Notes: a model not told the origin generated them from the letters alone. A DNA stretch of 64,000 bases from UBA7330 sp965243485 (GCA_965243485.1 CBDEVP010000001.1:2356001-2420000), one strand, 5' to 3'. Shown: positions 18,083 through 27,361, numbered from the stretch's first letter. Translations and numbers: made by a program.

Positions 18083-19524
18083 TGGGACGCAAACACATCA
18101 TTCATAATGCGGTCTCCCGCAGGGAAATGCTCAGCATGTGCAAAGGTGGATTCGGGGCTTTGGCATTTACCAGCCTTTTTGGAGGCGTGGGCTCAGCATG
18201 TAGAAAAATTGATGATCCAAAATCTGTGGTGGCTCAGCTCATGCAGACATCCCACCATGTAGCCAAAGCAAAACATGTTATTTTTCTGTACATGGATGGT
18301 GGCGTTTCACAGGTGGATTCATTTGATCCCAAGCCCAGGCTTGCTAAAGAAAACGGAGAGGACCCAAAGAAAAAATTTACGGTTGATAAAACCCAGTTCG
18401 ATAACGTGGGGAAGATCCTGAAAAGTCCCTGGGAATTTCAGCAATATGGTGAAAGCGGGATCTGGGTAAGCGAGCTGTTTCCTCATATCGCGCAATGTGT
18501 CGATGATATTGCCGTGGTAAGGTCCATGGTCTCCAATTTTCCGGAGCACACCAATGCCAATTACTTTCTGCATACGGGGAGTGGTCTTCAGGGCAGGCCC
18601 AGCATGGGCGCCTGGGTGAACTATGGTCTTGGAAGTGAAAACAGCAATCTGCCGGGTTATGTGGTGCTGGATGGCGGCCTGGTTCCTCCCGGAGGTTTGG
18701 ATAACTTCAACAGCGGATTTCTTCCTGCTTCCTACCAGGCTTCGGTATTAAAAGCCGGTGCCAATCCTCTTGCCAATGTGATCCCTGATGAAAGCCCGGC
18801 TGTTCAGAATCAAAAGCTGGAATTCATGAAACAAATGGATGCCAGCCTGATCGGGAAACTGGGTCATACGGACGAAGTCGAGTCCGCGATCTCCAACTAT
18901 GAGCTGGCTTATAAGATGCAGTCATCCGTACCTGAGTTGACGGAGTTTTCCGCAGAATCCGCCGCCACTAAAAAATTATACGGGATGGAGTCCGATGATC
19001 CGCACACCCGGAGCTATGGGGCTCAGTGTTTGATGGCCAGAAGGCTGGTAGAAAGAGGCGTGAGATTCATTGAGCTGACATGCCCCAGTGTGAAAGCAGA
19101 TCGCTGGGATCAGCATCAGAATCTGAAGGACGGGCATGAAAGAAATGCGCATGCCGTAGATCAACCCATTGCCGGACTGTTGCAGGACCTGAAACTTCGC
19201 GGCCTTTTTGAAGATACGCTGGTGGTCTTTACCGGAGAGTTCGGACGTACGCCTTTCGCCCAGGGTACGGACGGGAGAGACCATAACCCTTCAGCCTTCA
19301 GCATGTGGATGGCCGGTGCGGGCATCAAAGGTGGATCAGTATACGGGAAGACCGATGATTATGGCTACAGGGTGGTGGAAAATGAAACCACGATCCACGA
19401 CCTGCATGCCACCATGCTGCATCTCCTCGGTGTCGACCATGAGCGGTTGCGTTTTCGTTTCGGCGGCCGGGATTTCCGGTTGACCGATGTACATGGTCAT
19501 GTGATCAAAGATATTCTTGCCTAG
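18082..19524 (+). CDS. DUF1501 family protein with Tat-like signal
   Basis: The 480-aa protein begins with a twin-arginine-type leader (VSRREMLSMCKGGFGALAF) and continues with DUF1501 motifs: YMDGGVSQVDSFDPKP, PWEFQQYGESGIWVSELFPH, GEFGRTPFAQGTDGRDHNP and the C-terminal ATMLHLLGVDHERLRF. The fold is related to the alkaline phosphatase/sulfatase superfamily, though the sulfatase cysteine motif is absent. Its start overlaps the stop of the DUF1549/DUF1553 gene (TGATG), so the two are translationally coupled and probably work together outside the cytoplasm. The substrate is not known. The stop codon is embedded in a palindromic terminator shared with the convergent GH3 gene. Confidence 0.9.
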   Translation: MGRKHIIHNAVSRREMLSMCKGGFGALAFTSLFGGVGSACRKIDDPKSVVAQLMQTSHHVAKAKHVIFLYMDGGVSQVDSFDPKPRLAKENGEDPKKKFTVDKTQFDNVGKILKSPWEFQQYGESGIWVSELFPHIAQCVDDIAVVRSMVSNFPEHTNANYFLHTGSGLQGRPSMGAWVNYGLGSENSNLPGYVVLDGGLVPPGGLDNFNSGFLPASYQASVLKAGANPLANVIPDESPAVQNQKLEFMKQMDASLIGKLGHTDEVESAISNYELAYKMQSSVPELTEFSAESAATKKLYGMESDDPHTRSYGAQCLMARRLVERGVRFIELTCPSVKADRWDQHQNLKDGHERNAHAVDQPIAGLLQDLKLRGLFEDTLVVFTGEFGRTPFAQGTDGRDHNPSAFSMWMAGAGIKGGSVYGKTDDYGYRVVENETTIHDLHATMLHLLGVDHERLRFRFGGRDFRLTDVHGHVIKDILA

Positions 19525-19555
19525 TCATGCCACCACTCACAGTGGTGGCATGACT
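19523..19555. terminator. Palindromic bidirectional terminator, copy 1
   Basis: A perfect 15-bp stem, AGTCATGCCACCACT / AGTGGTGGCATGACT, with a CAC loop and a T-run to the right. It lies between convergent genes and overlaps the stop of the DUF1501 gene. Similar copies occur at 23473 and 25335. Confidence 0.75.
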
Positions 19556-19566
19556 CTTTTCCCAAT

Positions 19567-21639
19567 TTATTGATAGCTCAACCCGAATCCAAACGGAAAC
19601 AGGGTGTCTCTTTTAGGATATCCGGGTGCATCCGGATCCTGTTTTTTGATGGCATCAAGGTCTTTGGCCAGAGCAAAAGGAAGCTTCCCGGAAGGATTGA
19701 ATTTTCCGGTTATTACATCCATTAAAGCAGCATCACTCACGCCAAAAGTGGCGAATATTGCACCGGCTTTAAGTAAACCACTTTCCTCATCCAGGACATA
19801 AGGCTGCCTGAAGTCAACCGACAGTATCGTCTTTTCCGGTCCAACCTTGCTCATGACTTCCCGGATCTTATCCAGGGACGGGCTGATCTTCCAGGACTTT
19901 GACCCGGCCATGGCTGAAAATGACAACAGGTCCAGCTCCTCCGGTATCGCACCTCCGAACCTGAATTGACCACCGCTTTCGTTTAGCACGGTCACCCTGA
20001 TGATCGCATAATCGGGTTCCGGCTCTACATCGGCTGTGGCGCCCGTCGGGTTTGCTGCCGGATTAGCTGCTGCATTGGGGATGCCTGCATCCGCTCCTGC
20101 AGGGCCATCGGAAATGATATTTATACCTGCCCATTCCCGGCCGTTAAATAACTGAGGACTCATCCCTGAGATAAACAGGTTGAGTTTTTCTTCTCCTTTC
20201 GGGAGCATCAGCGGAAGCTTTATGTTGTTCTGAAGCATAACGATGGATTTTCTCTGGGCCAGGTCAGCTTTCCGTTGAAAGGAAGGATTTCCAACCAGGT
20301 AGGCAGCCCTGTTTGGGTCAACAAATGGGTTCTCAAATAATCCAAGTTCAAACTGTTCCTTCAATAGTCTTCGGACTGACAGGTCCACCCGGTCTTTCGA
20401 AAGCTTTCCGGCTTCTACCAGATCAAGAATCTGCTTGTTATTACTGAACCCGGACAAAATATCTGTCCCGGCATCAATGGCGATCAGGATCTGCTCCTCT
20501 TCGCTTTTGTCTTCCAGTCCCCAGGCCCTGTCTCCAATAATGCCGGTATCGGAATTTACATATCCTTTGAAGCCCAGCTTCTGTCGGAGCAGGTCAGAAA
20601 GGATTCCCTTTGAAAAAGCCATTCCCACATTGTTGGGTTGGTAGGCCTGCCCGACCGGAATCCCATAGTAGGCCATGATTGAAGAGGCACCGGCATCAAT
20701 AGCTGCTTTGAATGGTGCTACATGATAGTCAAAATTTTTGGCCGGATAGACCTGGTTTTTTCCAAAATCGTAATGAGGGTCGCCACCACCTTCCTGCGGA
20801 CCGCCACCTGGAAAATGCTTGATCGTCAATGCCACACTTTTGGAATTCAGCGACTCCCCCTGCAGGTTTTTCACCAGGGTGGTCATGATCTGCGAGGCCA
20901 GCTCGCTATCCTCTGTAAACGTTTCATGGATCCTGTACCAGCGTGGTTCCGTGGAGAGGTCGGCCATGTAACCGTACATCCCTCTAAGCCCTATCGAGGT
21001 CCATTCCTCTGCCATGATCTGGCCAAACTCTGCGATCAGCTCCAGGTCACGCGTCGCTGCCAGGCCGCTCTCTTTTGGCCAGGCGGAGAAAGCTCCGGAT
21101 TCCTCATTGATGCCTTCCCTGGCGTCGTAATCCATGTGATTTCTTGCATTGGACTTAAACATAAGCGGAATGCCAAGCCTCGTATTTTCAGCCATCTCCT
21201 GGACCAGGTTCATGAATTGTGCGGCTTCATAAGGTGTGACTTCAGCGCCTCCCCAGCCACCGCCACCCGACCTTACAGGGTTTTGGGTCACCGTATTCCT
21301 GAAGATGAACCTGGTCATCTTTTCATCCTCAATGTACTGAACAGCCCTGTCGGATGCCTTGCCATAGGACTCGGCATTCAGGGTATTGATCAGCATCATG
21401 CCAACCTTTTCTTCCAGCGTCATTTGACTAAGAAGGTCTTCAATCCGGTCAGCTACCGGTAGTCTCCAGTCTTCGTATTTATCGAGTGTTCCATTTTTAT
21501 TAAGATCCTTAAATCCCATTTGGCCCTCATAAATGAGATCAACGGATCTGGCCTGTACCTCGGGATGATAGACCTGTCCTTTTGTGTGAGTAATGGTGAG
21601 GAGAAACAGCACAGGCAGAATTCTGGATTTGTATGTCAT
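19567..21639 (-). CDS. Glycoside hydrolase family 3 (beta-glucosidase-like), exported
   Basis: I prefer the ATG at 21639-21637, which opens a good signal peptide (MTYKSRILPVLFLL...GQ); an upstream ATG at 21687 would add 16 non-signal residues. The mature protein has an EF-hand-like calcium motif DLNKNGTLDKYED, the GH3 N domain (MTLEEKVGMMLI, IKHFPGGG) and the nucleophile region GYVNSDTGIIG, then the GH3 C domain (SIVMLQNN, FGFGLSYQ at the end). GH3 enzymes remove beta-linked glucose, xylose or GlcNAc from chain ends. The C domain contains an Ala/Pro/Asn-rich low-complexity insert (AAANPAANPTG) with unusual composition. Convergent with DUF1501. Confidence 0.9.
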   Translation of the reverse strand: MTYKSRILPVLFLLTITHTKGQVYHPEVQARSVDLIYEGQMGFKDLNKNGTLDKYEDWRLPVADRIEDLLSQMTLEEKVGMMLINTLNAESYGKASDRAVQYIEDEKMTRFIFRNTVTQNPVRSGGGGWGGAEVTPYEAAQFMNLVQEMAENTRLGIPLMFKSNARNHMDYDAREGINEESGAFSAWPKESGLAATRDLELIAEFGQIMAEEWTSIGLRGMYGYMADLSTEPRWYRIHETFTEDSELASQIMTTLVKNLQGESLNSKSVALTIKHFPGGGPQEGGGDPHYDFGKNQVYPAKNFDYHVAPFKAAIDAGASSIMAYYGIPVGQAYQPNNVGMAFSKGILSDLLRQKLGFKGYVNSDTGIIGDRAWGLEDKSEEEQILIAIDAGTDILSGFSNNKQILDLVEAGKLSKDRVDLSVRRLLKEQFELGLFENPFVDPNRAAYLVGNPSFQRKADLAQRKSIVMLQNNIKLPLMLPKGEEKLNLFISGMSPQLFNGREWAGINIISDGPAGADAGIPNAAANPAANPTGATADVEPEPDYAIIRVTVLNESGGQFRFGGAIPEELDLLSFSAMAGSKSWKISPSLDKIREVMSKVGPEKTILSVDFRQPYVLDEESGLLKAGAIFATFGVSDAALMDVITGKFNPSGKLPFALAKDLDAIKKQDPDAPGYPKRDTLFPFGFGLSYQ

Positions 21640-21830
21640 GGGATTATGATGGGTTAATGAAGCAAAGGAAATCGATTTAAAATTCAATGTTAAATTTTGA
21701 TTCTAAATTGATTTTGAAGCTGAATATAATTAGGATCAAATGTTTATTGTCCGAAGCTTTTCAGCCCTTTTTGCGCTTTTTTTGATGAACGTATATAAAT
21801 TCATGGGTACTGAAAACCAAACCTGCCATC

Positions 21831-23474
21831 ATGAAGCCCTATATTATAATGTTGTGCTTAATTGTCGTTGCCTTTGCTTCGTGCACTCCTTCTTATGACT
21901 ATGATGTCATTATCCGAAATGGGACCATCATCGATGGATCCGGCGGATCACGTTTTGCCGGGGACGTGGCCATTTCTGCCGATACCATTGCCTTCATCGG
22001 AGACCTTTCGGGGAAAAGTGCAAAAGCGGAAGTGGATGCTACCGGATTGATCGTTTCTCCCGGGTTTATCAATATGCTGAGCTGGGCCAATGTCGCACTC
22101 CTTGAGGATGGACGGTCTCAGGGGGATATCAGACAGGGGGTGACCTTGGAGGTCATGGGAGAGGGTAGCTCGATGGGCCCGCTTTCTGAAAGTATGAAGC
22201 TTGAAATGAAGCAGGATCAGGTGGACATCAAGTTTGATATCCCCTGGACAACCCTGGGGGAGTATCTCCAATACCTGGAAGATAAAGGCGTATCGCCCAA
22301 TGTAGCTTCCTTCGTCGGAAATGGTACGGTACGTCAGCATGTCATTGGGATGGAAAACCGCAGAGCTTCTCCTGAGGAAATTGACCGGATGAAATCCCTG
22401 GTAAAGCAAGCCATGGAAGAAGGGGCCGTTGGAATGTCTACCTCACTGTTGTACGCACCTAGTGGTTATGCGGATACTGAAGAAATCATTGAGCTCAGCA
22501 AGGTAGTTTCGGAGTATGACGGGATGTACATCTCTCACATACGGGACGAAGGGGATAGTTTGATAGGGGCGGTCAACGAGTTGATCACCATTGCCCGGGA
22601 GGCAGATGTTGCAGCCGAGATCTATCACCTGAAGGCTTCCGGACAGCAAAACTGGCACAAGCTGGACAGCGTCATAGCCATGGTGGAAGCAGCTCAGCAG
22701 GAAGGTCTGGCCATCACTGCGGACATCTACACCTATCCGGCCAGCTCCACCGGGTTGCATGTGCAATTGCCTGACTGGGTGAGAGAAGGAGGGGTCGATG
22801 CGACCATCAGGCGGCTGGCGGATCCGACATTGAGAGATAAAATATTGAGTGAAATAGAGTGGTCGAATCCTCCTGAAAGCATCCTTCTGGTAGGTTTTAA
22901 AAACGAACCCTTGCGCAAATACATCGGTAAATACCTGCCTGAAGTGGCTGAAGAACTGGGGGTATCACCAGAAGAGGCCATGATCGATCTGATCGTAGAA
23001 GATGACAGCCGCATCCAGGTGGTATACTTCTCCATGTCCGAAGAGAATATTGCAAAAAAGGTTGCTATTCCCTGGGTAAGCTTCTGCTCCGATGCGGGCT
23101 CATATACCAATGAAGGGGTATTTATTAAACAGAGTACGCATCCAAGGGCCTATGGATCTTTCATTCGGGTACTGGGGAAATATTCCCGGGATGAAGGGGT
23201 TATCACACTGGAAGAGGCGGTGAGAAAATTGGCTTCTCTGCCGGCTGAGAACCTGAAGATCAAAAAAAGGGGAATGCTAAAAGTAGGGAACTATGCCGAT
23301 GTAGTGGTATTCGATCCGGAGAAAGTGGAGGACAAAGCCACGTTTGAAAAGCCACACCAGTACGCTGTGGGGGTGATCCATGTGTTTGTCAACGGTGAAC
23401 AGGTACTCAAAGATGGTGAGCACACAGGAGCTATGCCGGGTCGATTTGTGAAGGGACCTGGGTGGAAGGATTAA
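21831..23474 (+). CDS. D-aminoacylase/N-acyl-D-amino-acid deacylase-like amidohydrolase lipoprotein
   Basis: The 547-aa protein has a lipobox-like signal (AFASC, Cys18) and the amidohydrolase fold: N-terminal DVIIRNGTIIDGSG, then PGFINMLSWAN where classical members have PGFIDxHTHDD, ISHIRDEGD, IYHLKASGQ, DIYTYPASSTG, SFCSDAGSY and the C-terminal GNYADVVVFDPE. Histidines matching the metal-binding pair in the barrel (ISHIR, YHLKA) and the aspartate in SDAG are present. The HxH pair is lost and the GNCG cysteine region reads MGEGSS. It may be a divergent subfamily acting on D-amino-acid or other amide bonds in the periplasm. The stop overlaps terminator copy 2. Confidence 0.82.
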   Translation: MKPYIIMLCLIVVAFASCTPSYDYDVIIRNGTIIDGSGGSRFAGDVAISADTIAFIGDLSGKSAKAEVDATGLIVSPGFINMLSWANVALLEDGRSQGDIRQGVTLEVMGEGSSMGPLSESMKLEMKQDQVDIKFDIPWTTLGEYLQYLEDKGVSPNVASFVGNGTVRQHVIGMENRRASPEEIDRMKSLVKQAMEEGAVGMSTSLLYAPSGYADTEEIIELSKVVSEYDGMYISHIRDEGDSLIGAVNELITIAREADVAAEIYHLKASGQQNWHKLDSVIAMVEAAQQEGLAITADIYTYPASSTGLHVQLPDWVREGGVDATIRRLADPTLRDKILSEIEWSNPPESILLVGFKNEPLRKYIGKYLPEVAEELGVSPEEAMIDLIVEDDSRIQVVYFSMSEENIAKKVAIPWVSFCSDAGSYTNEGVFIKQSTHPRAYGSFIRVLGKYSRDEGVITLEEAVRKLASLPAENLKIKKRGMLKVGNYADVVVFDPEKVEDKATFEKPHQYAVGVIHVFVNGEQVLKDGEHTGAMPGRFVKGPGWKD

Positions 23475-23506
23475 GTCATGCCACCACTGGAGTGCTGGCA
23501 TGACTT
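23473..23506. terminator. Palindromic bidirectional terminator, copy 2
   Basis: AAGTCATGCCACCACT / AGTGCTGGCATGACTT, 16-bp arms with one mismatch and a 2-nt loop, between the convergent amidohydrolase and GH79-like genes. The arm shares its core with the copies at 19523 and 25335. Confidence 0.7.
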
Positions 23507-23523
23507 CCCAGATTTATGTATCT

Positions 23524-25059
23524 CTACAATTTGAAGGTGAGAAACATGATACTTCTTGCAGGAACCTGAACATCCCCGGCTTTAACCTTTTTACCCTTGA
23601 TCTTCGGCAATTGATCATCACTGGTCAATTGAAGTACCTCACCATTCAACTTCACAGTTTTAGTTACTAGCTCATAGGCAGTGAGCAGGTATTGCTCCGC
23701 TTTCTCTGGAATGATCATCGATTGGTTGATGTCAGTAGGATTTACAACAAGGACTGCCTTTCCATCGCCAGAACCTTTCAGATTGTGAACGAAAATGTCT
23801 ATTCCATTATCGAATGATCCTGCATCGAAGACCTGAGTTCCCATAAACTTTCCCCAAAGAAGCGCTGCCCAGTAATTGGGTCTTGGATTATGAGTGCCCT
23901 GCTCCAGGAGCGCATACTCACTGGCAGCAAGTGTGTTGTGCATCACCACCTGAACACCCTTTTTCGCCAGCCTTCCCTGCTGCTCCAGGTATCTGAAGGT
24001 GTCCAGCCAGGTAGAGGCCCATGGATTACCACCACAGGCGGCTTCTGCGGTTTCTGTCAGCCAGATGGGTGCATCAGGTACATACTTATCCCTGGCGTCT
24101 TCATAATATTTGAGTCCTAATTCTGTCCTGCTCAGCCAATCGGGATCCAGTCCATTTTCAGGAGTCAGTTGGCCACCACACCTTTTAGAAATTCCGCCGT
24201 AGAAGTGGTAAGAAAAGATTTCAAAATCCGGCTTCGGAGTGGCCATCAGGATCATGTCTGTGGTCATGTGCTCATTCCCTGGAATGATACCACCTTCGCC
24301 GGTAGACCCTGGTCCCATGATCTTCATGTCCGGAACATTGGCATCGACAAACTTTTTGAAAGCGGCAAAGTCTTTGGCGTAATAAGCGGCATCATAATCT
24401 TCCGGTGCTCCGCCATAGCTGGCATGAGAGGGTTCATTAAACATTTCTGCAGCATAGATCTTTCCACCAATGGATTTGGTATAGTTCACGAGTGGTTTGA
24501 TTTGCGCCGGGGTCCAGTTGCCATTCTCATCTCTGATACCATCACTGATGGCAAATGAAGTAACCAGCTTACCATCTACAGCCCTACAGAAATCAATCAC
24601 ACCTTTCCATTCGTCCCTCGTCAGGACGTTTTCGTATCCTTCGGGTGCTTCTTTCAGCTTGGGTTTGTCATTATCCTGGAAATAGGTCGTGTTGGCCCAG
24701 GTTCCGCTCACACGAACATAGACGGGGCCTAATGCGGTTGCCAGGGTACGTAATTTCTTGTTATACAGATCAATCGGGGCGATGGTCCTCTTCAAGGCTG
24801 CAAATCCACCCGTTCTTACCTTTTCAGGGTCAAGCAATTCATAAGGGATCCAGAAGTCGCCACCAACGACTTCACACATTTCTACATTATAGGATTGGTA
24901 TCGTTCCTCTACTTCAGCTATCTGTTTCAGGTTTTTCAGATCGATTGAAAGAACTGATTCCTTATTTTGATTGCCTTCATCTGTCATTGGGACAGTATGC
25001 AGTCCGGGAATTAAACCAATGAAAACAATCAAAGGGGTAAGAATGAGTTTTGATAGCAT
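23524..25059 (-). CDS. Glycoside hydrolase, GH79/heparanase-like, exported
   Basis: The frame opens at a GTG (25092), but the ATG at 25059 starts a proper signal peptide (MLSKLILTPLIVFIGLIPG) and is preferred. Numbered from the GTG, the protein shows YVRVSGTWAN (about 125), the acid/base motif MFNEPS (E220) and the nucleophile region IWLTETAEAACGG (E347), followed by KKGVQVVMHN and NPRPNYWAALLWGKFMGTQVF, which parallel the heparanase/beta-glucuronidase C-terminal TIM-barrel segments. GH79 enzymes cleave beta-glucuronide linkages in glycans such as heparan sulfate or arabinogalactan. The family call is made from motif order, not from a search. Convergent with the amidohydrolase gene. Confidence 0.78.
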   Translation of the reverse strand: MLSKLILTPLIVFIGLIPGLHTVPMTDEGNQNKESVLSIDLKNLKQIAEVEERYQSYNVEMCEVVGGDFWIPYELLDPEKVRTGGFAALKRTIAPIDLYNKKLRTLATALGPVYVRVSGTWANTTYFQDNDKPKLKEAPEGYENVLTRDEWKGVIDFCRAVDGKLVTSFAISDGIRDENGNWTPAQIKPLVNYTKSIGGKIYAAEMFNEPSHASYGGAPEDYDAAYYAKDFAAFKKFVDANVPDMKIMGPGSTGEGGIIPGNEHMTTDMILMATPKPDFEIFSYHFYGGISKRCGGQLTPENGLDPDWLSRTELGLKYYEDARDKYVPDAPIWLTETAEAACGGNPWASTWLDTFRYLEQQGRLAKKGVQVVMHNTLAASEYALLEQGTHNPRPNYWAALLWGKFMGTQVFDAGSFDNGIDIFVHNLKGSGDGKAVLVVNPTDINQSMIIPEKAEQYLLTAYELVTKTVKLNGEVLQLTSDDQLPKIKGKKVKAGDVQVPARSIMFLTFKL

Positions 25060-25334
25060 CTTATTTTTTGTATATTGACTAAGACTCAGCACTTGTTTGC
25101 TGACTTGTCCTGCAATTTTAGCTGATCAGAATAATACCACCTGATTCATTTTAGGACTTGTTGTTCACCTGGTATGGGAAAGGTGTTCGGATTTTGTAGG
25201 AGGTTGAAATTCAATCAGTTAATAGAAAGTATGGTATCTATTAGACATTCCGTCCATTTAAAATTTATCCTGATATTATTTAATGCCTGCAAGCGAGTAG
25301 ACATTAAAAAACGGCTCTTTTGATGTTTGTTTTG

Positions 25335-25367
25335 AGTCATGCCACCACTCAAAGTTGTGGCACGACT
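25335..25367. terminator. Palindromic terminator-like repeat, copy 3
   Basis: AGTCATGCCACCACT / AGTTGTGGCACGACT, 15-bp arms with two mismatches, just after the stop of the AraC-type gene on the minus strand. Same core as copies 1 and 2. Confidence 0.65.
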
Positions 25368-25368
25368 A

Positions 25369-26469
25369 TCATGCATTCAGATGCTTGTTTCTATACTCGC
25401 TGGGGGTCATCCCCGTATCCTTTTTGAAGAAATTGTTAAAAGCCGTTTTGGAGTTAAATCCACATTCATTGGCAATCCCGACGAAAGACCAGGCCTGATA
25501 TTCCGGAGAAATGATCAGCTTGCGGGCATGTGCTGTCCGGTATTCATTCACGAAGGTGTAAAAGTTCTTTCCCAGGTTAGAGTTGAGCACCTGGGTGATA
25601 TAATGCCTGGGAATATTCGTTTGGGTAGCCAGTTTTTCTACAGAGAGTTCGGTGTCTTTCCATGCCTTGGATTCATTCATATACCTGATCAGATTTTCGA
25701 GATAGGATTTGGCAAGGTCCGGTTTTAGTCCAGACTTTTGATATTTATCGGACGAACTGAGATCCAGGTTTTTAATGATATTAAGATTTGAGACATTGGA
25801 AGAAAGCTGATTTTGACGGTAACCCCAGATGCCGATCACATAAACATAGGCCAGTAAGATGGGATTCCTTACCTGGTCGGGATCCAGGTTGATCATACCT
25901 GTTGAGGTTAGCACACTCACAACCACAGTAAGGTTAAAGACCATAATGTATGAGACCACTAACACCATCAGCCAGGTAAGGTTGATCTTGGAAGAGTAAT
26001 AGGAGTAATTGTTCTTAAGCTGCTTTTTGTGTCGTCTGACAATGATGACCGAAACAACACCATACGACCATAACGAAAGCAGGAAAAAATAGCCCAGGAC
26101 ATCCCTCAACCATAAGAGCGCATCATCAGGGTTAAAGATGCTGAAAGCGCCGGTGACCAGAATTATCAACAGGATGGGGACTCCATGCAGCAGATCCCGG
26201 TATTTAAATTTGTTGAATTGTGTGGTGATATATTTGCTGTATAAGAATAGAAAGGGTGGATAGGACATTAGAAGAGGCAGCGACACAAACCAGGAATCTC
26301 CCTCAATTTGATTTACCTCCTGGTAGATATTCAGCCCAAACATCCCCGCAATACCTATTAGCCACAAAGCCAGGATGACATCCGCGATTCTGAGCGGTTG
26401 TTTAAGGAATAAGAGCAGGGTCGAGAATAAAGCCTGGGCAAAGCCGATGTAGATGATGGCCGAATTCAT
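25369..26469 (-). CDS. AraC-family regulator with N-terminal multi-pass membrane domain
   Basis: The 366-aa protein has about seven hydrophobic segments in residues 1-225 (for example IIYIGFAQALFSTLLLFL, VILALWLIGIAGMFGL, LLIILVTGAFSIF, ILLAYVYVIGIWGY), then a C-terminal AraC helix-turn-helix (about 270-366: LSVEKLATQTNIPRHYITQVL and FVGIANECGFNSKTAFNNFF). Such membrane-anchored AraC regulators are common in Bacteroidota and probably sense a membrane or periplasmic cue. The neighbours are catabolic enzymes on both sides, so it may control the GH79-like or amidohydrolase genes; the target is not evident from the sequence. Confidence 0.9.
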   Translation of the reverse strand: MNSAIIYIGFAQALFSTLLLFLKQPLRIADVILALWLIGIAGMFGLNIYQEVNQIEGDSWFVSLPLLMSYPPFLFLYSKYITTQFNKFKYRDLLHGVPILLIILVTGAFSIFNPDDALLWLRDVLGYFFLLSLWSYGVVSVIIVRRHKKQLKNNYSYYSSKINLTWLMVLVVSYIMVFNLTVVVSVLTSTGMINLDPDQVRNPILLAYVYVIGIWGYRQNQLSSNVSNLNIIKNLDLSSSDKYQKSGLKPDLAKSYLENLIRYMNESKAWKDTELSVEKLATQTNIPRHYITQVLNSNLGKNFYTFVNEYRTAHARKLIISPEYQAWSFVGIANECGFNSKTAFNNFFKKDTGMTPSEYRNKHLNA

Positions 26470-26560
26470 TCTCTAAAAGTAAACCTAATCCTCGTTTGCA
26501 ACGAGGATAGCGTTTTTAACGGTGAAATTAGGATGAGTCAGCCGATCGCTGCAAATATTC

Positions 26561-26910
26561 TCAGTAGGGCCTTTGTCTGATAGATCGCTCACTTATAACC
26601 GTCAACCTGCTGGTGAAATTAAATTCCTGACTTATCAGATCAAGCAATATTTCTCCAGGCTGATTGGGTTCAAAACTTTGAATTCTAAAATAAACAACAC
26701 CTGCAATTGGTTTATAGCCTAGCCTGTATATTAGCTCCCCATAATCTCTATCATGGGTTAGAATTGTTAACTGCTCCCTGATGGCAATTGCCATTACCGC
26801 TTCATCAGAAATACCGGGATTTTCTTCGGCAATCGATGAAATGTAAATTTCATTATTCTTAATATGCTTATGCTTGGTGCCGGAAAATTCTCATTTGCCA
26901 GAAATCTCAC
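26561..26910 (-). pseudogene. DUF5615 PIN-like toxin gene, frameshifted
   Basis: A GTG at 26910-26908 overlaps the antitoxin stop (TAGTG) and opens RFLANENFPAPSISILR, the normal N terminus of DUF5615 proteins. The conserved continuation EIYISSIAEENPGISDEAV..LTILTHDRDYGELIY is in another frame, so about one base is missing or extra near 26845-26860, in an A-rich stretch. The downstream part (26561-26794) is intact through its stop. DUF5615 proteins are PIN-domain-like predicted ribonucleases (VapC-like) that pair with DUF433 antitoxins, as here. It is either a real inactivating mutation or a sequencing error. Confidence 0.75.
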
Positions 26911-27149
26911 TATGCACTCTTAATCCTCAACTCAGCAATAAGACCATCTTTAGCACAGGCATTGATATAGGCAAATACTGCTTGCATGTCTTCTCTTTTA
27001 AGATGAGGGTATGATTGAAGGATTTGCTCTTCAGTCCATCCATCAGCCAGACGCTCGAGGATGAACTCGACAGATATCCGTGTGCCCTTGATCACAGGTT
27101 TACCAAGGAGTATTTGCTTATCTGATACAATTCTTTCTTGCCAGTTCAT
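26910..27149 (-). CDS. DUF433 antitoxin-like protein
   Basis: I chose the ATG at 27149 (MNWQERIVSD), the typical DUF433 start, over the upstream in-frame GTG at 27161. The 79-aa product carries LLGKPVIKGTRISVEFIL, LADGWTEEQILQSYPHL and the helical AYINACAKDG segment. DUF433 proteins have a small winged-helix-like fold and act as antitoxin and autoregulator for DUF5615 partners. Its stop overlaps the GTG start of the toxin gene by one base, so production is coupled. If the toxin is truly dead, this antitoxin is an orphan relic or may protect against another toxin. Confidence 0.85.
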   Translation of the reverse strand: MNWQERIVSDKQILLGKPVIKGTRISVEFILERLADGWTEEQILQSYPHLKREDMQAVFAYINACAKDGLIAELRIKSA

Positions 27150-27361
27150 ATCACAAAGCACGTCAAATAAGGTGGAAATGTTCTTTTGGCATGTTTGTAT
27201 ATACTCTTATCATTTTATTGTAACATGGAGTTGTCAATATTCAGGAGCTCATAGCGATAAAATCGTACTTTTCGATCAGCCTCGTCGCACGTTTCTACCG
27301 AAGCTCATTTTACCAAAGCCTTAGTGTAGCTATGAAACGAAGGCGAGATTTAAGAATAAAA

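Noticed and set aside
20722..21462. 246-codon frame antisense to the GH3 gene
   Set aside because: Full overlap with a well-supported GH3 protein and no recognisable motifs.
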